From JAEYFP01 sp964566545 (GTDB taxonomy: Bacteria > Bacillota > Clostridia > Lachnospirales > Lachnospiraceae): a stretch of DNA of 34,995 nucleotides. Positions 1 to 8,229 of this stretch are shown here, in pieces. The translations under genes and the position numbers were made by a program. The DNA lies in the NCBI GenBank assembly GCA_964566545.1, contig CAZMIX010000026.1, positions 1 to 34,995 on the forward strand, read 5' to 3'. The notes under the pieces are model-generated. The model had not been told where the DNA came from. It was given only the letters and a program-made list of their open reading frames with translations, and made no database searches. Positions within the stretch are counted from its first letter, which is position 1, and each line of letters begins with the position of its first letter.

Positions 1-933
1 CATCTGCTTTGCAACCTCAGCCGCAAAATCTTCGCTTTTCTTTTCAAGTCCTTCGCCGGTTTCATAACGGACAAATTTCTTAATTTTGATCGTTGCGCTG
101 TTTACCTTTGCAACTTCCGCAACGTATTTTTCAACCGTTTGCTTGCCGTCTTCAGCTTTTACATATACCTGATCAAGCAGAACAATTTCCTTTAATTCTT
201 TATTGATACGGCCTGCTACCATGCCTTCGATTACTTTATCAGGCTTGGAGGCTTCCTTCGGATCGTTCTTGATCTGGGCAAGAAGGATTTCCTTTTCCTT
301 TTGGATATAATCAGCGTCTACCTCATCCTTACTTGTGAAGGTTGGCTTTAAAGCTGCTGCCTGCATAGCGATGTTCTTTCCCATCTCTTTTATATCATCG
401 TTGATTACATCTGTCTCAACATCGATGAGTACACCGATCCTGCCGCCCGCATGAATATAGGAAACGATAAAGCCGTTTTCTTCTTCAAGCTGCTCAAATC
501 TTCTGATGTTCATGTTTTCGCCGATCACAGCGATCTGAGAGGAAAGAGCTTCCTTCACTGTCAAAGCAGGATCCTGCTCCCACTTCTCTGCCATGAAAGT
601 GTCCATATCCTTTGCCGTTGTATTAACTGCCTGTGCTGCGACATCCGCAACATACTTCTGAAATTTCTCATTCTTTGCAACGAAATCTGTCTCCGCATTT
701 ACTTCCACAACAACAGCCTTCTTGTCATCATTAATCAGGCAGGTAGCTACGATACCTTCTGCGGCAATACGTCCTGCCTTCTTTTCTGCTCCGGCAAGAC
801 CTTTCTTTCTCAAGTATTCAACTGCTGCTTCCATATCGCCGTCTGTTTCGCCGAGCGCCTTCTTGCAGTCCATCATACCGGCGCCTGTCAATTCTCTCAG
901 TTCTTTTACCATTCCTGCTGTAATTGCTGCCAT
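1..933 (-). CDS. tsf: Elongation factor Ts (3' end outside window)
   Basis: EF-Ts is the guanine nucleotide exchange factor that recycles EF-Tu-GDP to EF-Tu-GTP during translation. The reading frame is open for 311 codons from the ATG at 933 to the window edge, so the C-terminus is missing. The start MAAITAGMVKELRELTGAGM is the classic EF-Ts N-terminal UBA-like segment, and ETDFVAKNE near residue 80 is the conserved TDFV signature that contacts EF-Tu. The start codon overlaps the rpsB stop codon (TAATG), so the two genes are translationally coupled in the usual rpsB-tsf order. Identification is near certain; only the length is unknown. Confidence 0.97.
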   Translation of the reverse strand, partial: MAAITAGMVKELRELTGAGMMDCKKALGETDGDMEAAVEYLRKKGLAGAEKKAGRIAAEGIVATCLINDDKKAVVVEVNAETDFVAKNEKFQKYVADVAAQAVNTTAKDMDTFMAEKWEQDPALTVKEALSSQIAVIGENMNIRRFEQLEEENGFIVSYIHAGGRIGVLIDVETDVINDDIKEMGKNIAMQAAALKPTFTSKDEVDADYIQKEKEILLAQIKNDPKEASKPDKVIEGMVAGRINKELKEIVLLDQVYVKAEDGKQTVEKYVAEVAKVNSATIKIKKFVRYETGEGLEKKSEDFAAEVAKQM

Positions 934-1694
934 TATTGAGTCACCTCCGCTACTTCTTCTATATCTTGGGGTTCTGCCTGTTTAAAATCCTCTACAAATT
1001 CTTCTGCTGTCTGTCCTTGATTTGCTTCGATCACCGCATCTGCCATTTTAGAAACGATTAGCTTAACGGCTCTGATCGCATCATCATTACCGGGAATGAC
1101 ATAATCCAATTCTTCAGGATCACAGTTTGTATCTGCAATACCAACCAAAGGAATACCAAGTGTGTGCGCTTCTTGCACACAGATTCTCTCCTTCTTGGGA
1201 TCCACAATAAAGATCACGTCAGGAATTCTCTTCATGTCCTTGATACCGCCAAGGTTCTTTTCAAGCTTTTCCCATTCCTTCTTCAGTTCGATGACTTCTT
1301 TTTTCGGAAGAACATCAAAGGTTCCGTCCCCGGACATTCTTTCAATTTCCTTTAATCTCTTAACTCTGCTCTGAATGGTCTTAAAGTTAGTAAGCATACC
1401 ACCAAGCCATCTCTCGTTTACATAAAACATACCGCAGCGTTCTGCCTCTGTCTTAATGGAATCCTGCGCCTGCTTCTTTGTTCCTACAAAAAGAACTGTG
1501 CCGCCTGCTGCCGCAATGTCCGATATTGCATTATAAGCATTATCAACCATTCCCACTGACTTCTGCAGATCGATGATATAGATGCCGTTTCTTTCCGTAT
1601 AAATGTACGGAGCCATTTTAGGGTTCCATCTTCTTGTCTGATGTCCAAAATGAACACCTGCCTCGAGTAACTGCTTCATTGAAATTACGCTCAT
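933..1694 (-). CDS. rpsB: 30S ribosomal protein S2
   Basis: A structural protein of the small ribosomal subunit, 253 residues. The N-terminus (MSVISMKQLLEAGVHFGHQ) and the segment RWNPKMAPYIYTERNGIYI are typical of bacterial S2, as is IPDVIFIVDPKKERICVQEA in the second half. The C-terminus carries an acidic tail of about 30 residues beyond the core (rich in E, D and Q), common in Firmicutes. GGAGG lies just upstream of the ATG at 1694. The gene has its own promoter overlapping the end of the upstream helicase gene and is followed by tsf with a one-base overlap. Confidence 0.98.
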   Translation of the reverse strand: MSVISMKQLLEAGVHFGHQTRRWNPKMAPYIYTERNGIYIIDLQKSVGMVDNAYNAISDIAAAGGTVLFVGTKKQAQDSIKTEAERCGMFYVNERWLGGMLTNFKTIQSRVKRLKEIERMSGDGTFDVLPKKEVIELKKEWEKLEKNLGGIKDMKRIPDVIFIVDPKKERICVQEAHTLGIPLVGIADTNCDPEELDYVIPGNDDAIRAVKLIVSKMADAVIEANQGQTAEEFVEDFKQAEPQDIEEVAEVTQ

Positions 1695-1876
1695 GTTTCT
1701 ACCTCCATTTGGTTAGATACCTCCGCATACTTCTACTTTACAGGCTATTCCAATCGTCAGGGCGGACTTTTCTTTGTCCTGCCGATGACGCTTTCCTTAA
1801 GAAAAACGAAACACCATCCCATAAATCTGTATGCGTGATTAATTTTAGGCTTTTGCAAAATGCCAGCCCAGTCAAC
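1695..1876 (-). promoter_or_regulatory. Structured 5' leader of rpsB
   Basis: About 180 nt lie between the predicted transcription start and the rpsB ATG. They contain a long interrupted hairpin at 1755-1790: CGTCA pairs with TGACG, GGC with GCC and GGAC with GTCC, around an eight-base AU-rich loop. There is no U-tract, so it is not a terminator. Ribosomal protein leaders often bind their own product, so S2 autoregulation is a reasonable inference, but nothing here proves it. Confidence 0.4.
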
Positions 1877-1882
1877 TTTTGA

Positions 1883-1911
1883 ATTATATCATAAGAAAAT
1901 GCGCTAATCAA
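1883..1911 (-). promoter_or_regulatory. Predicted sigma-A promoter of rpsB-tsf
   Basis: On the minus strand a TTGATT -35 (1911-1906) and a perfect TATAAT -10 (1888-1883) are 17 bp apart. The -35 box contains the TGA stop codon of the upstream helicase gene, so rpsB-tsf starts a new transcription unit with almost no spare sequence. Confidence 0.75.
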
Positions 1912-3464
1912 GCCTTTTTCTTTGATTTCTTCTTATCCTTTGCAAATACCGTTTCATAATACCCGGACTTGCTCTTTTTCACCTCACCGCGATTATTAAT
2001 ATCCTTCGCACGGACATTCTTATAGGAACGTTTTGTGGGGTCAAAAGCCTCCTTTTTTTCACGGTTGGGACGCTCTCCATACTCTCTGCGCTTCCCATCT
2101 TTTCTGATGCCGTCGCCATTTGCTCCCTTTTTATTGTGGTATGGCGTGTCCAACGTAAGTTCTTTAATTTCCTCACCCATCTGCTGCTTTAAAAATGCGG
2201 CAGCAAGCTCAATTGCGGTGCAGTCCTCATCATCCAGCTTCTGCTCGATGATACGCATCATATCCGTCAAGTCCTTTTCACGCAGTGCTTCAAAAACACC
2301 CTGCAAAATCTTTTCAGACTTTGCCGCCGTGATGTCAGCCGCACTTGGCACGGCACGTACTTTCACCTTTGTATTACACATTTTCTCTATTTCTCTGATT
2401 TTATAGATTTCCCTGCCGGAAACAAGCGTAAAGGAACGCCCTTTTTTGCCGGCTCGTCCGGTCCGTCCAATGCGGTGCACATAATATTCAATATCCTGCG
2501 GCACATCATAGTTAAATACAGCCTCCACATCATCCACGTCAATTCCACGCGCCGCTACATCCGTTGCGATCAGAATTTCCGTCGTGCCGCTCCGGAAGCC
2601 TGCCATCACGCGGTCGCGCTGTGCCTGCGATAAGTCCCCGTGCAGACTCTCCGCAAAGTATCCGCGGCCTGTCAGGTTCTCCGCAAGCTCATCCACCATG
2701 CGCTTCGTGTTGCAGAAAATCAGGCTGCGCTTCGGATTATAATAATCGAGCAGCCTTGCAGTGACCTCTTCTTTGTTCTGCCTGCCCACTTCATAATAAT
2801 ATTGCTTGACGAGCGGAATCGTAAGCTCTTTGGTCTGTATTTTAACATTGACAGCATCTTCCTTCTGATACTGGTTCGTAATCTGCAGAATTGCCTGCGG
2901 CATCGTCGCAGAAAACAAAACGGTCTGGTGCTGCTGAGGGATATCTGTCAAAATTGTCTCAATATCCTCGCGGAAGCCCATATTCAGCATTTCATCCGCC
3001 TCGTCGAGCACAATCGTCCGAAGCTGATCCATCTTTAAAGTATGCCGGCGCATATGGTCCATGACCCTGCCCGGTGTACCGACTACAAGCTGCACCTTTC
3101 CCTTTAAGGATCGGATCTGTTTTAAAATATCCTGTCCGCCGTAAATCGGAAGCACGCGCACGCCATGCATGTATTTGGCAAGCTTCCTGATTTCCTCAGC
3201 TGCCTGTATCGCCAATTCCCTTGTCGGGCATAAAATCAGGCATTGCAAGCCCCCCTCCGGCATCACGCTCTGCAGCGCCGGAATGCCGAATGCCGCCGTT
3301 TTTCCGGTTCCGGTCTGTGCCTGCCCGATCACGTCCTTTCCTTCTAATAAAACAGGAATCGCCTGCGCCTGGATCGGTGTCATCATCTCAAACCCAAGCT
3401 CCTTTACCGCGCGTAAAATCCGCTCATCGATTCCCGCTGCCTCTTCGTATCTAATTTCTTCCAT
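1908..3464 (-). CDS. DEAD-box ATP-dependent RNA helicase
   Basis: An RNA-unwinding enzyme of the CshA/DeaD type, 518 residues, probably acting in ribosome assembly or RNA turnover. Visible in order are the Q-motif region (GFEMMTPIQAQAIP), the Walker A AQTGTGKT, the PTREL motif, the DEAD box (VLDEADEMLNMGF), SATMP, then the second RecA domain with ARGIDVDDV and HRIGRTGRAG. The last 90 residues form a very basic low-complexity tail rich in K and R, expected to bind RNA. I chose the ATG at 3464 (MEEIRYEE) because GAGG lies just upstream; a longer frame begins 12 codons earlier inside a hairpin. Which paralogue it is cannot be decided from the sequence alone. Confidence 0.94.
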   Translation of the reverse strand: MEEIRYEEAAGIDERILRAVKELGFEMMTPIQAQAIPVLLEGKDVIGQAQTGTGKTAAFGIPALQSVMPEGGLQCLILCPTRELAIQAAEEIRKLAKYMHGVRVLPIYGGQDILKQIRSLKGKVQLVVGTPGRVMDHMRRHTLKMDQLRTIVLDEADEMLNMGFREDIETILTDIPQQHQTVLFSATMPQAILQITNQYQKEDAVNVKIQTKELTIPLVKQYYYEVGRQNKEEVTARLLDYYNPKRSLIFCNTKRMVDELAENLTGRGYFAESLHGDLSQAQRDRVMAGFRSGTTEILIATDVAARGIDVDDVEAVFNYDVPQDIEYYVHRIGRTGRAGKKGRSFTLVSGREIYKIREIEKMCNTKVKVRAVPSAADITAAKSEKILQGVFEALREKDLTDMMRIIEQKLDDEDCTAIELAAAFLKQQMGEEIKELTLDTPYHNKKGANGDGIRKDGKRREYGERPNREKKEAFDPTKRSYKNVRAKDINNRGEVKKSKSGYYETVFAKDKKKSKKKA

Positions 3465-3490
3465 TTCTTTTCCTCTTAATTCTCTAATCA

Positions 3491-3522
3491 ATAAAAGCAT
3501 GACTGTTCAGCCATGCTTTTAT
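3491..3522 (-). terminator. Hairpin between the Uma2 gene and the helicase
   Basis: Perfect 11-bp stem (ATAAAAGCATG with CATGCTTTTAT) around a 10-nt loop. Its A-rich and U-rich arms resemble an intrinsic terminator for the upstream Uma2-like gene. It also lies downstream of the predicted helicase promoter, inside that gene's leader, so it could act as an attenuator. The U-run after the stem is only partial on either strand. Confidence 0.5.
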
Positions 3523-3552
3523 TATGATTTATTGTTCATGATTGCCTATGAT

Positions 3553-3581
3553 AGAATACTATAACTGAAAAAAAATTGCAA
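3553..3581 (-). promoter_or_regulatory. Predicted promoter of the helicase gene
   Basis: TTGCAA (3581-3576) and TATTCT (3558-3553) on the minus strand are separated by 17 bp, with a T-rich spacer. Transcription would start near 3546, giving a leader of about 80 nt that includes the 3491-3522 hairpin. Confidence 0.5.
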
Positions 3582-3612
3582 GTAGAAAAATTACGCCACA
3601 ACCTATAGAACA

Positions 3613-4389
3613 TTATTCGGCGGCTTCGTTTTCAATCCATTGGGAAATATGGGTAAATTGGATTTCCAGTTTGCCGCCGTAAATGTTAATCGGAACCGGC
3701 TGATTCAGACCATAAATAACCGGACATAGTTCGCTCTCAAAAAAGTAAACAAGCAGCTTCCTTTGATAGGGATCCAGAATCCAATATTCCCGCACCCCTG
3801 CCCGCTCGTATTTCTGAAGCTTCTTCATACAGTCCTTTTTGCGCGTGGAGGGGGATATCACTTCCAATATAAAATCGGGCGAACCAAATACGCCCCACCT
3901 TTTGATGCGATCCTCTTTGCACAGAATCGCCACATCCGGCTGTACCATCGTCTTTTCGTCGCAATCCAACTGTACATCCACCGGTGACATCACCGGCTGG
4001 CAGGAACCGTCATGATCCATAATATAATTGGCGATCTGACGGTGGATTTCGCCCCCGATACGCTGGTGCAAAAATGTCGGCACCGCCATGTCATAAAAAT
4101 ATCCGTCGATCAGTTCCACGCGCTGCTCATCCGGCAGAGCACGGTAATCATCGATCGTGTAGCTGCCCTGCCTGTCAGCAGGATAAGACAGCGTTTCCTT
4201 CACGCAGTCCGCATGATTCGCATCCGAAAACAAGCGCTCCAACGCCAGCAACGTATCATAGCGCGGGTTTTCTGTTTCGCCGCCGAAAATTTTCTGGATC
4301 GTTCCAAGCGGCACGCCGGATAAATCCGCCATCTGCGCGTAAGTATATCCCTTTTCCTTCTTGCGGCATTTCATTTCTTCAATTGTCAT
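3613..4389 (-). CDS. XRE-type HTH fused to Uma2-family (DUF820) endonuclease-like domain
   Basis: A 258-residue two-part protein. Residues 1-60 form a lambda-repressor-type helix-turn-helix (YTYAQMADLSGVPLGTIQKIF). From about residue 75 it matches the Uma2/DUF820 family, a PD-(D/E)XK nuclease fold: VELIDGYFYDM, QPDVAIL, then PDFILEVISPSTRKKDCMKKL, YERAGVREYWILDP. The D, E and K positions of the predicted catalytic core look intact. The ATG at 4389 has GGGAGG six bases upstream; a TTG five codons earlier is unlikely. The biological role of Uma2 proteins is not established. The HTH fusion suggests a DNA-binding or self-regulating nuclease, but this is inference. Confidence 0.85.
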   Translation of the reverse strand: MTIEEMKCRKKEKGYTYAQMADLSGVPLGTIQKIFGGETENPRYDTLLALERLFSDANHADCVKETLSYPADRQGSYTIDDYRALPDEQRVELIDGYFYDMAVPTFLHQRIGGEIHRQIANYIMDHDGSCQPVMSPVDVQLDCDEKTMVQPDVAILCKEDRIKRWGVFGSPDFILEVISPSTRKKDCMKKLQKYERAGVREYWILDPYQRKLLVYFFESELCPVIYGLNQPVPINIYGGKLEIQFTHISQWIENEAAE

Positions 4390-4441
4390 AACGATACCTC
4401 CCAAAGAGAAAAAAACAAAATAGTATGTATCCTATAGTTTC

Positions 4442-4470
4442 ATTATAGAAATAAAATGCCCGAAAGTCAA
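4442..4470 (-). promoter_or_regulatory. Predicted sigma-A promoter of the HTH-Uma2 gene
   Basis: TTGACT (4470-4465), a 17-bp spacer and a perfect TATAAT (4447-4442) on the minus strand. The leader between this -10 and the ATG at 4389 is about 45 nt. Confidence 0.7.
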
Positions 4471-4479
4471 CCGAAAAAT

Positions 4480-4534
4480 AGTAGAAATTTAACCGTATTT
4501 ATTTTTTATTTCCAAAAACGGTTAAATTTTTACT
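4480..4534. repeat. Inverted repeat upstream of the HTH-Uma2 gene
   Basis: Arms of 16 bp (4480-4495 and 4519-4534, AGTAGAAATTTAACCG against its complement) match with a single mismatch around a 23-bp AT-rich spacer. It begins 9 bp upstream of the Uma2 promoter -35 and overlaps the 3' end of the shortened HTH gene. It may be an operator for the HTH domain, or a bidirectional transcription end. Confidence 0.6.
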
Positions 4535-4756
4535 AAAAAGCCTTGATCTCATCATAAACCCGTTCATCGGCTCCGCCACCGAAATTTGCAGCTCCTTTGC
4601 CAAAGGCTCCAATAAAGAAATATCCGGCAGCCCTTTTTTTGTTTCCCACTTGGAAACTGTTTTTTCGCTCACACCGATCCGCTCGGCGAGCTGTTTTTGT
4701 GTATAATTTTTCTTTTCACGCAGCAGACGGATCGTTTTTCCTGATAAATAACTCAT
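4499..4756 (-). CDS. Small XRE-family HTH protein, probably truncated
   Basis: An 85-residue frame with a clear helix-turn-helix at residues 8-60 (TQKQLAERIGVSEKTVSKWE, then PDISLLEPLAKELQISV). AGGAGG lies eight bases before the ATG at 4756 and a promoter-like pair lies upstream, so it can be expressed. In my knowledge of this family the HTH is usually followed by a longer cysteine-containing domain. Here the sequence leaves the family pattern after about residue 63 and ends in an AT-rich stretch overlapping the inverted repeat. It may be a decayed regulator or a minimal HTH protein; I cannot tell which. Confidence 0.55.
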   Translation of the reverse strand: MSYLSGKTIRLLREKKNYTQKQLAERIGVSEKTVSKWETKKGLPDISLLEPLAKELQISVAEPMNGFMMRSRLFSKNLTVFGNKK

Positions 4757-4779
4757 ATAAAGAAACCTCCTTTTCAGAT

Positions 4780-4808
4780 AGCATATCCCATCTATCCGGT
4801 CGGTTCAA
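4780..4808 (-). promoter_or_regulatory. Possible promoter of the small HTH gene
   Basis: TTGAAC (4808-4803) and TATGCT (4785-4780) on the minus strand with 17 bp between them, in the 94-bp gap after trpA. It would separate the HTH gene from the trp operon. No convincing trp terminator was seen in the same gap. Confidence 0.4.
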
Positions 4809-4850
4809 CCTACGCTGCGTAGAGTACCATCGCAAATAGAAAGTTCCGCC

Positions 4851-5621
4851 CTATCTAATGGCGTCCTTCATCTGCTTTACATAAGCCGCCACCTGCGGCA
4901 CACAATCCTTTCCATACTTCGCACAAAGCTTCACGATTGCGGAGCCGACGATGACGCCGTCTGAATGCGCAGCCATTTTTGCGGCCTGCTCGGGAGTAGA
5001 AATGCCAAAGCCGATCGCACAGGGGATATTCTTCTGCTTTTTTACAAGCGCGGTCATTTCCCGGATGTCCGTCGTGATCTCGCTGCGCACGCCGGTCACG
5101 CCAAGCGAGGACACGCAGTAGACAAAGCCCTCGGCCTCCCCTGCGATCAGAGAAATCCTTTCCTGGGAAGTCGGCGCGATCAAAGAAATAAAATCCAGCC
5201 CGTGCGCCCTGCATACGGAAGCGAACTCCTCTTTCTCCTCAAACGGCACATCCGGCAAAATCAGCCCGTCCATCCCCACTTCCTCCGCTCTGCTTAGGAA
5301 GCGCTCCGTTCCATAGGAAAAAACGACATTCGCATAAGTCATGAATACCATCGGAATCGACGTTTTCTTCCGAATCCGCTCCACCATTTCAAATATTTGA
5401 TCCGTCGTCACACCGCCGCTTAACGCACGGACATTGGCCGCCTGAATGACGGGGCCTTCCGCCGTAGGGTCGGAGAACGGGATTCCCAGCTCGATCAAAT
5501 CCGCTCCGGCCTCCTTAAGCGCCGTGACAAGCGTCTCCGTCACACCCAAATCCGGGTCTCCGCACGTGATGAACGGAATAAATGCCTTTCCATTTTCAAA
5601 CGCTCTGCTGATATTACTCAT
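4851..5621 (-). CDS. trpA: Tryptophan synthase alpha subunit
   Basis: Cleaves indole-3-glycerol phosphate to indole and glyceraldehyde-3-phosphate and passes indole to TrpB. It has 256 residues and a TIM-barrel fold. The signature AGADLIELGIPFSDPTAEGPVIQAAN holds the two catalytic acids (the E in LIELGIPFSDP and the D before PTA), and VGSAIVK near the C-terminus is the phosphate-binding loop. It is the last gene of the trp operon. Its ATG lies inside the end of trpB with an 8-base overlap, the usual coupling that keeps alpha and beta subunits equal. Confidence 0.97.
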   Translation of the reverse strand: MSNISRAFENGKAFIPFITCGDPDLGVTETLVTALKEAGADLIELGIPFSDPTAEGPVIQAANVRALSGGVTTDQIFEMVERIRKKTSIPMVFMTYANVVFSYGTERFLSRAEEVGMDGLILPDVPFEEKEEFASVCRAHGLDFISLIAPTSQERISLIAGEAEGFVYCVSSLGVTGVRSEITTDIREMTALVKKQKNIPCAIGFGISTPEQAAKMAAHSDGVIVGSAIVKLCAKYGKDCVPQVAAYVKQMKDAIR

Positions 5622-6798
5622 GGATATCCTCCCCTCTATAACGCGCGATCGACGCGCAGTCCTTATCTCCCCGCCCGGAAATATTTACAACAATAACCTG
5701 GTCCCTGCGCATTTTGGGAGCAAGCCGCATCGCCTGATAGACCGCATGGGCGCTCTCAATCGCCGGTATGATCCCTTCCGTTCTCGACAGATATTCAAAT
5801 GCATCGACCGCCTCCTCGTCCGTTACCGGCACATATTCCGCGCGCCCGGTATCATAAAGATAGGCGTGCTCCGGCCCGATGCCCGGATAATCAAGACCCG
5901 CCGAAATGGAATAGACCGGCGCGATCTGCCCGTATTCATCCTGGCAGAAATAGGATTTCATCCCATGGAAAATGCCCTCTCTGCCCGTCGCGATCGTAGC
6001 CGCCGTCTCCGCCGTATTGACGCCGCGTCCCGCCGCCTCGCAGCCGATCAGCCGCACCTCTTTGTCTTCAATAAAATGATAAAATGCGCCGATCGCGTTG
6101 GAGCCGCCGCCGACACAGGCGAGCACCGCATCGGGAAGCTTTCCCTCCGCCGCAAGCATCTGCTCCTTGATTTCTTTAGAAATCACCGCCTGAAAATCCC
6201 GCACGATGGTCGGAAACGGATGCGGACCCATGACGGAACCCAATACATAATGCGTGTCCTCGATGCGGTTTGTCCATTCCCTCATCGTCTCTGATACGGC
6301 GTCCTTCAGCGTCGCCGTACCCGAGGATACCTCGTTCACCTTCGCGCCGAGCAGGCGCATACGGTAAACATTCAGCGCCTGCCGTTTCGTATCCTCTTCT
6401 CCCATGAACACTTCGCATTCCAGACCCATCAGGGCGGCCGCCGTCGCCGTCGCCACGCCGTGCTGCCCCGCGCCCGTTTCGGCGATCACCCTTGTCTTCC
6501 CCATTTTTTTCGCAAGGAGCACCTGTCCCAGCACGTTATTGATCTTATGCGAACCAGTATGGTTTAAATCCTCCCGCTTTAAATAAATCTTCGCGCCACC
6601 CAGATCCTCCGTCATATGACTTGCATAATAGAGTCTGGAAGGGCGGCCCGCATAATTATTCAGCAAATCTTCAAGCTCCCTGTTAAATTCAGGATCGTCC
6701 TTATAGCGGTTGTAGGCTTCCTCCAGCTCAATGACCGCATTCATCAGCGTTTCCGGTATATACTGGCCGCCGTGTATTCCAAATCGTCCGTTCGACAT
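5614..6798 (-). CDS. trpB: Tryptophan synthase beta subunit
   Basis: The PLP enzyme that joins indole to L-serine to make L-tryptophan. It has 394 residues, the normal length. The PLP lysine is in LNHTGSHKINN, the tunnel and active-site segment is ETGAGQHGVATA, and the phosphate-binding loop is GGGSNAIG. Starting with MSNGRFGIHGGQYIPETLM is typical of the canonical TrpB1 class. It begins three bases after the trpF stop and overlaps trpA. Confidence 0.98.
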   Translation of the reverse strand: MSNGRFGIHGGQYIPETLMNAVIELEEAYNRYKDDPEFNRELEDLLNNYAGRPSRLYYASHMTEDLGGAKIYLKREDLNHTGSHKINNVLGQVLLAKKMGKTRVIAETGAGQHGVATATAAALMGLECEVFMGEEDTKRQALNVYRMRLLGAKVNEVSSGTATLKDAVSETMREWTNRIEDTHYVLGSVMGPHPFPTIVRDFQAVISKEIKEQMLAAEGKLPDAVLACVGGGSNAIGAFYHFIEDKEVRLIGCEAAGRGVNTAETAATIATGREGIFHGMKSYFCQDEYGQIAPVYSISAGLDYPGIGPEHAYLYDTGRAEYVPVTDEEAVDAFEYLSRTEGIIPAIESAHAVYQAMRLAPKMRRDQVIVVNISGRGDKDCASIARYRGEDIHE

Positions 6799-6801
6799 TC
6801 C

Positions 6802-7431
6802 TTATCCCTCCTGTCCGTTAAATCTGCGGACTTCTTTCACAATCTGTTCTATTTTTGCGGCATCCTTTCTGCCGTCTGTCTCCACGCCGCTCGATAAGTC
6901 CACCGCCCACGGGTATCGCCCAAGCGCTTCCTTAATATTATGCAAACCGATTCCGCCTGCCAAAAACCATGGCTTGTTGATTTCCTTTAACAGGCTCCAA
7001 TCAAACCGTTCGCCTGTGCCGCCCGCTCCGTTGTCAAACAGCAGGTAATCCGCGCTGCTTTCCGCGAAAGCCTGCACATCCGTACTGTCTTTGACCGATA
7101 CGGCTTTGATAACGGGTTTTCCGGCTTTCTCCTTAATTTTGCGCACCGTTTCTTCCGTCTCCTGTCCGTGAAGCTGCGCGATGTCGATGATGCCGTCCTT
7201 CAGCATCTCTATCATCAAATCCGGTTCCTGATCGACAAAGACTCCTACGGCCGCAATTCCGGGATGCAGCGCTTTTTTAAACTCCCTCGCCTGCTCCCTT
7301 GTCACCTGCCTGGGGCTTTTGGCAAATACAAACCCGATATAATCCGGCTTCCATAAATTGACCGCTTCCATATCCTGATGTCTGCTCAGCCCGCAGATTT
7401 TCAGCTTTACGACACGCTCCTTTTCTCCCAT
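6802..7431 (-). CDS. trpF: Phosphoribosylanthranilate isomerase
   Basis: Catalyses the Amadori rearrangement of N-(5-phosphoribosyl)anthranilate in tryptophan synthesis, 209 residues. The catalytic cysteine is in LKICGLSRHQDM and the catalytic aspartate is in YLLFDNGAGGTGERFDW. The C-terminal phosphate loops (LAGGIG and VDLSSGVET) are present. Its ATG directly abuts the trpC stop (TGAATG). TrpF is free-standing here rather than fused to TrpC as in enteric bacteria. Confidence 0.96.
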   Translation of the reverse strand: MGEKERVVKLKICGLSRHQDMEAVNLWKPDYIGFVFAKSPRQVTREQAREFKKALHPGIAAVGVFVDQEPDLMIEMLKDGIIDIAQLHGQETEETVRKIKEKAGKPVIKAVSVKDSTDVQAFAESSADYLLFDNGAGGTGERFDWSLLKEINKPWFLAGGIGLHNIKEALGRYPWAVDLSSGVETDGRKDAAKIEQIVKEVRRFNGQEG

Positions 7432-8211
7432 TCAGACTCCCTTCAGCTCCCTTAAACAATCTTGTTTATTTGCAGAGCGCATGAGCAGCTCCCCGATCAG
7501 CACGGCGTCCGTGCCGTTCTCATATAGCTCCCGGATATCCTCAGGTCCGCGTATTCCGCTCTCGGAAACATAAATGTATTCTTTCGGTACCAAACCTCTA
7601 AGCCGCTTGCTCGTCGCAATATCCACCTGAAATGTCTTTAAATCCCGGTTGTTAACGCCGATGATCCTGCCCCCACAGCTCAGCGCCTGTTTCACCTCCT
7701 GTTCCGTGTGCGCTTCGATCAAAACGGAGAGTCCCAGACTGTTCGCCAGCTCGTAGTAATCCTTTAGCTGCTCTTTTGACAGTATCGCACAAATTAACAG
7801 AATTGCCGAAGCGCCGAGCACCTTCGCCTCATAAATCATGTAAGGGTCCACCGTAAAATCCTTTCTGAGGACCGGAATGTTTACCTCCGCCGCAATTTCC
7901 TGCAAATATTGGTCGCTGCCCTGAAAATAAAACGGCTCCGTCAGGCAGGAAATTGCATCCGCGCCTGCCTCCTCATAATCCTTTGCGATCGTTATATAAG
8001 GAAATTCCTTGGCAATCAGCCCTTTTGAGGGAGAAGCTTTTTTCACCTCGCAGATAAAGGACATGCCGCTTTTCTTAAGCGCCTGCTCAAATGGAAAGCC
8101 CGTATCCGTGCGCATCGTGAGCGCCTGCGCTTTCAATTCATCCATGGAAACCACTTTCTTCTTTTCTTCGATCCGCTCTTTTGTCTTTTTGGCAATTTCA
8201 TCTAAAATCAT
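7432..8211 (-). CDS. trpC: Indole-3-glycerol-phosphate synthase
   Basis: Closes the indole ring, converting CdRP to indole-3-glycerol phosphate. It has 259 residues and a TIM barrel. The N-terminus ILDEIAKKTKERIE and the motifs FICEVKKASPSKG (catalytic lysine region), LRKDF, IGVNNRDLKTF and VSESGI are all present. It lies 18 bp after trpD and touches trpF. Confidence 0.97.
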   Translation of the reverse strand: MILDEIAKKTKERIEEKKKVVSMDELKAQALTMRTDTGFPFEQALKKSGMSFICEVKKASPSKGLIAKEFPYITIAKDYEEAGADAISCLTEPFYFQGSDQYLQEIAAEVNIPVLRKDFTVDPYMIYEAKVLGASAILLICAILSKEQLKDYYELANSLGLSVLIEAHTEQEVKQALSCGGRIIGVNNRDLKTFQVDIATSKRLRGLVPKEYIYVSESGIRGPEDIRELYENGTDAVLIGELLMRSANKQDCLRELKGV

Positions 8212-8229
8212 CTCTGATTTCCTTTCTTT

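Noticed and set aside
4810..4822. trp operon terminator at the palindrome CTACGCTGCGTAG
   Set aside because: The stem leaves almost no loop and no U-run follows, so it does not look like an intrinsic terminator.
5446..6294. A 282-codon open frame on the plus strand
   Set aside because: It lies fully antisense to trpA and trpB, has no ribosome site or recognisable domain, and both real genes are unmistakable. It is a by-product of codon bias.
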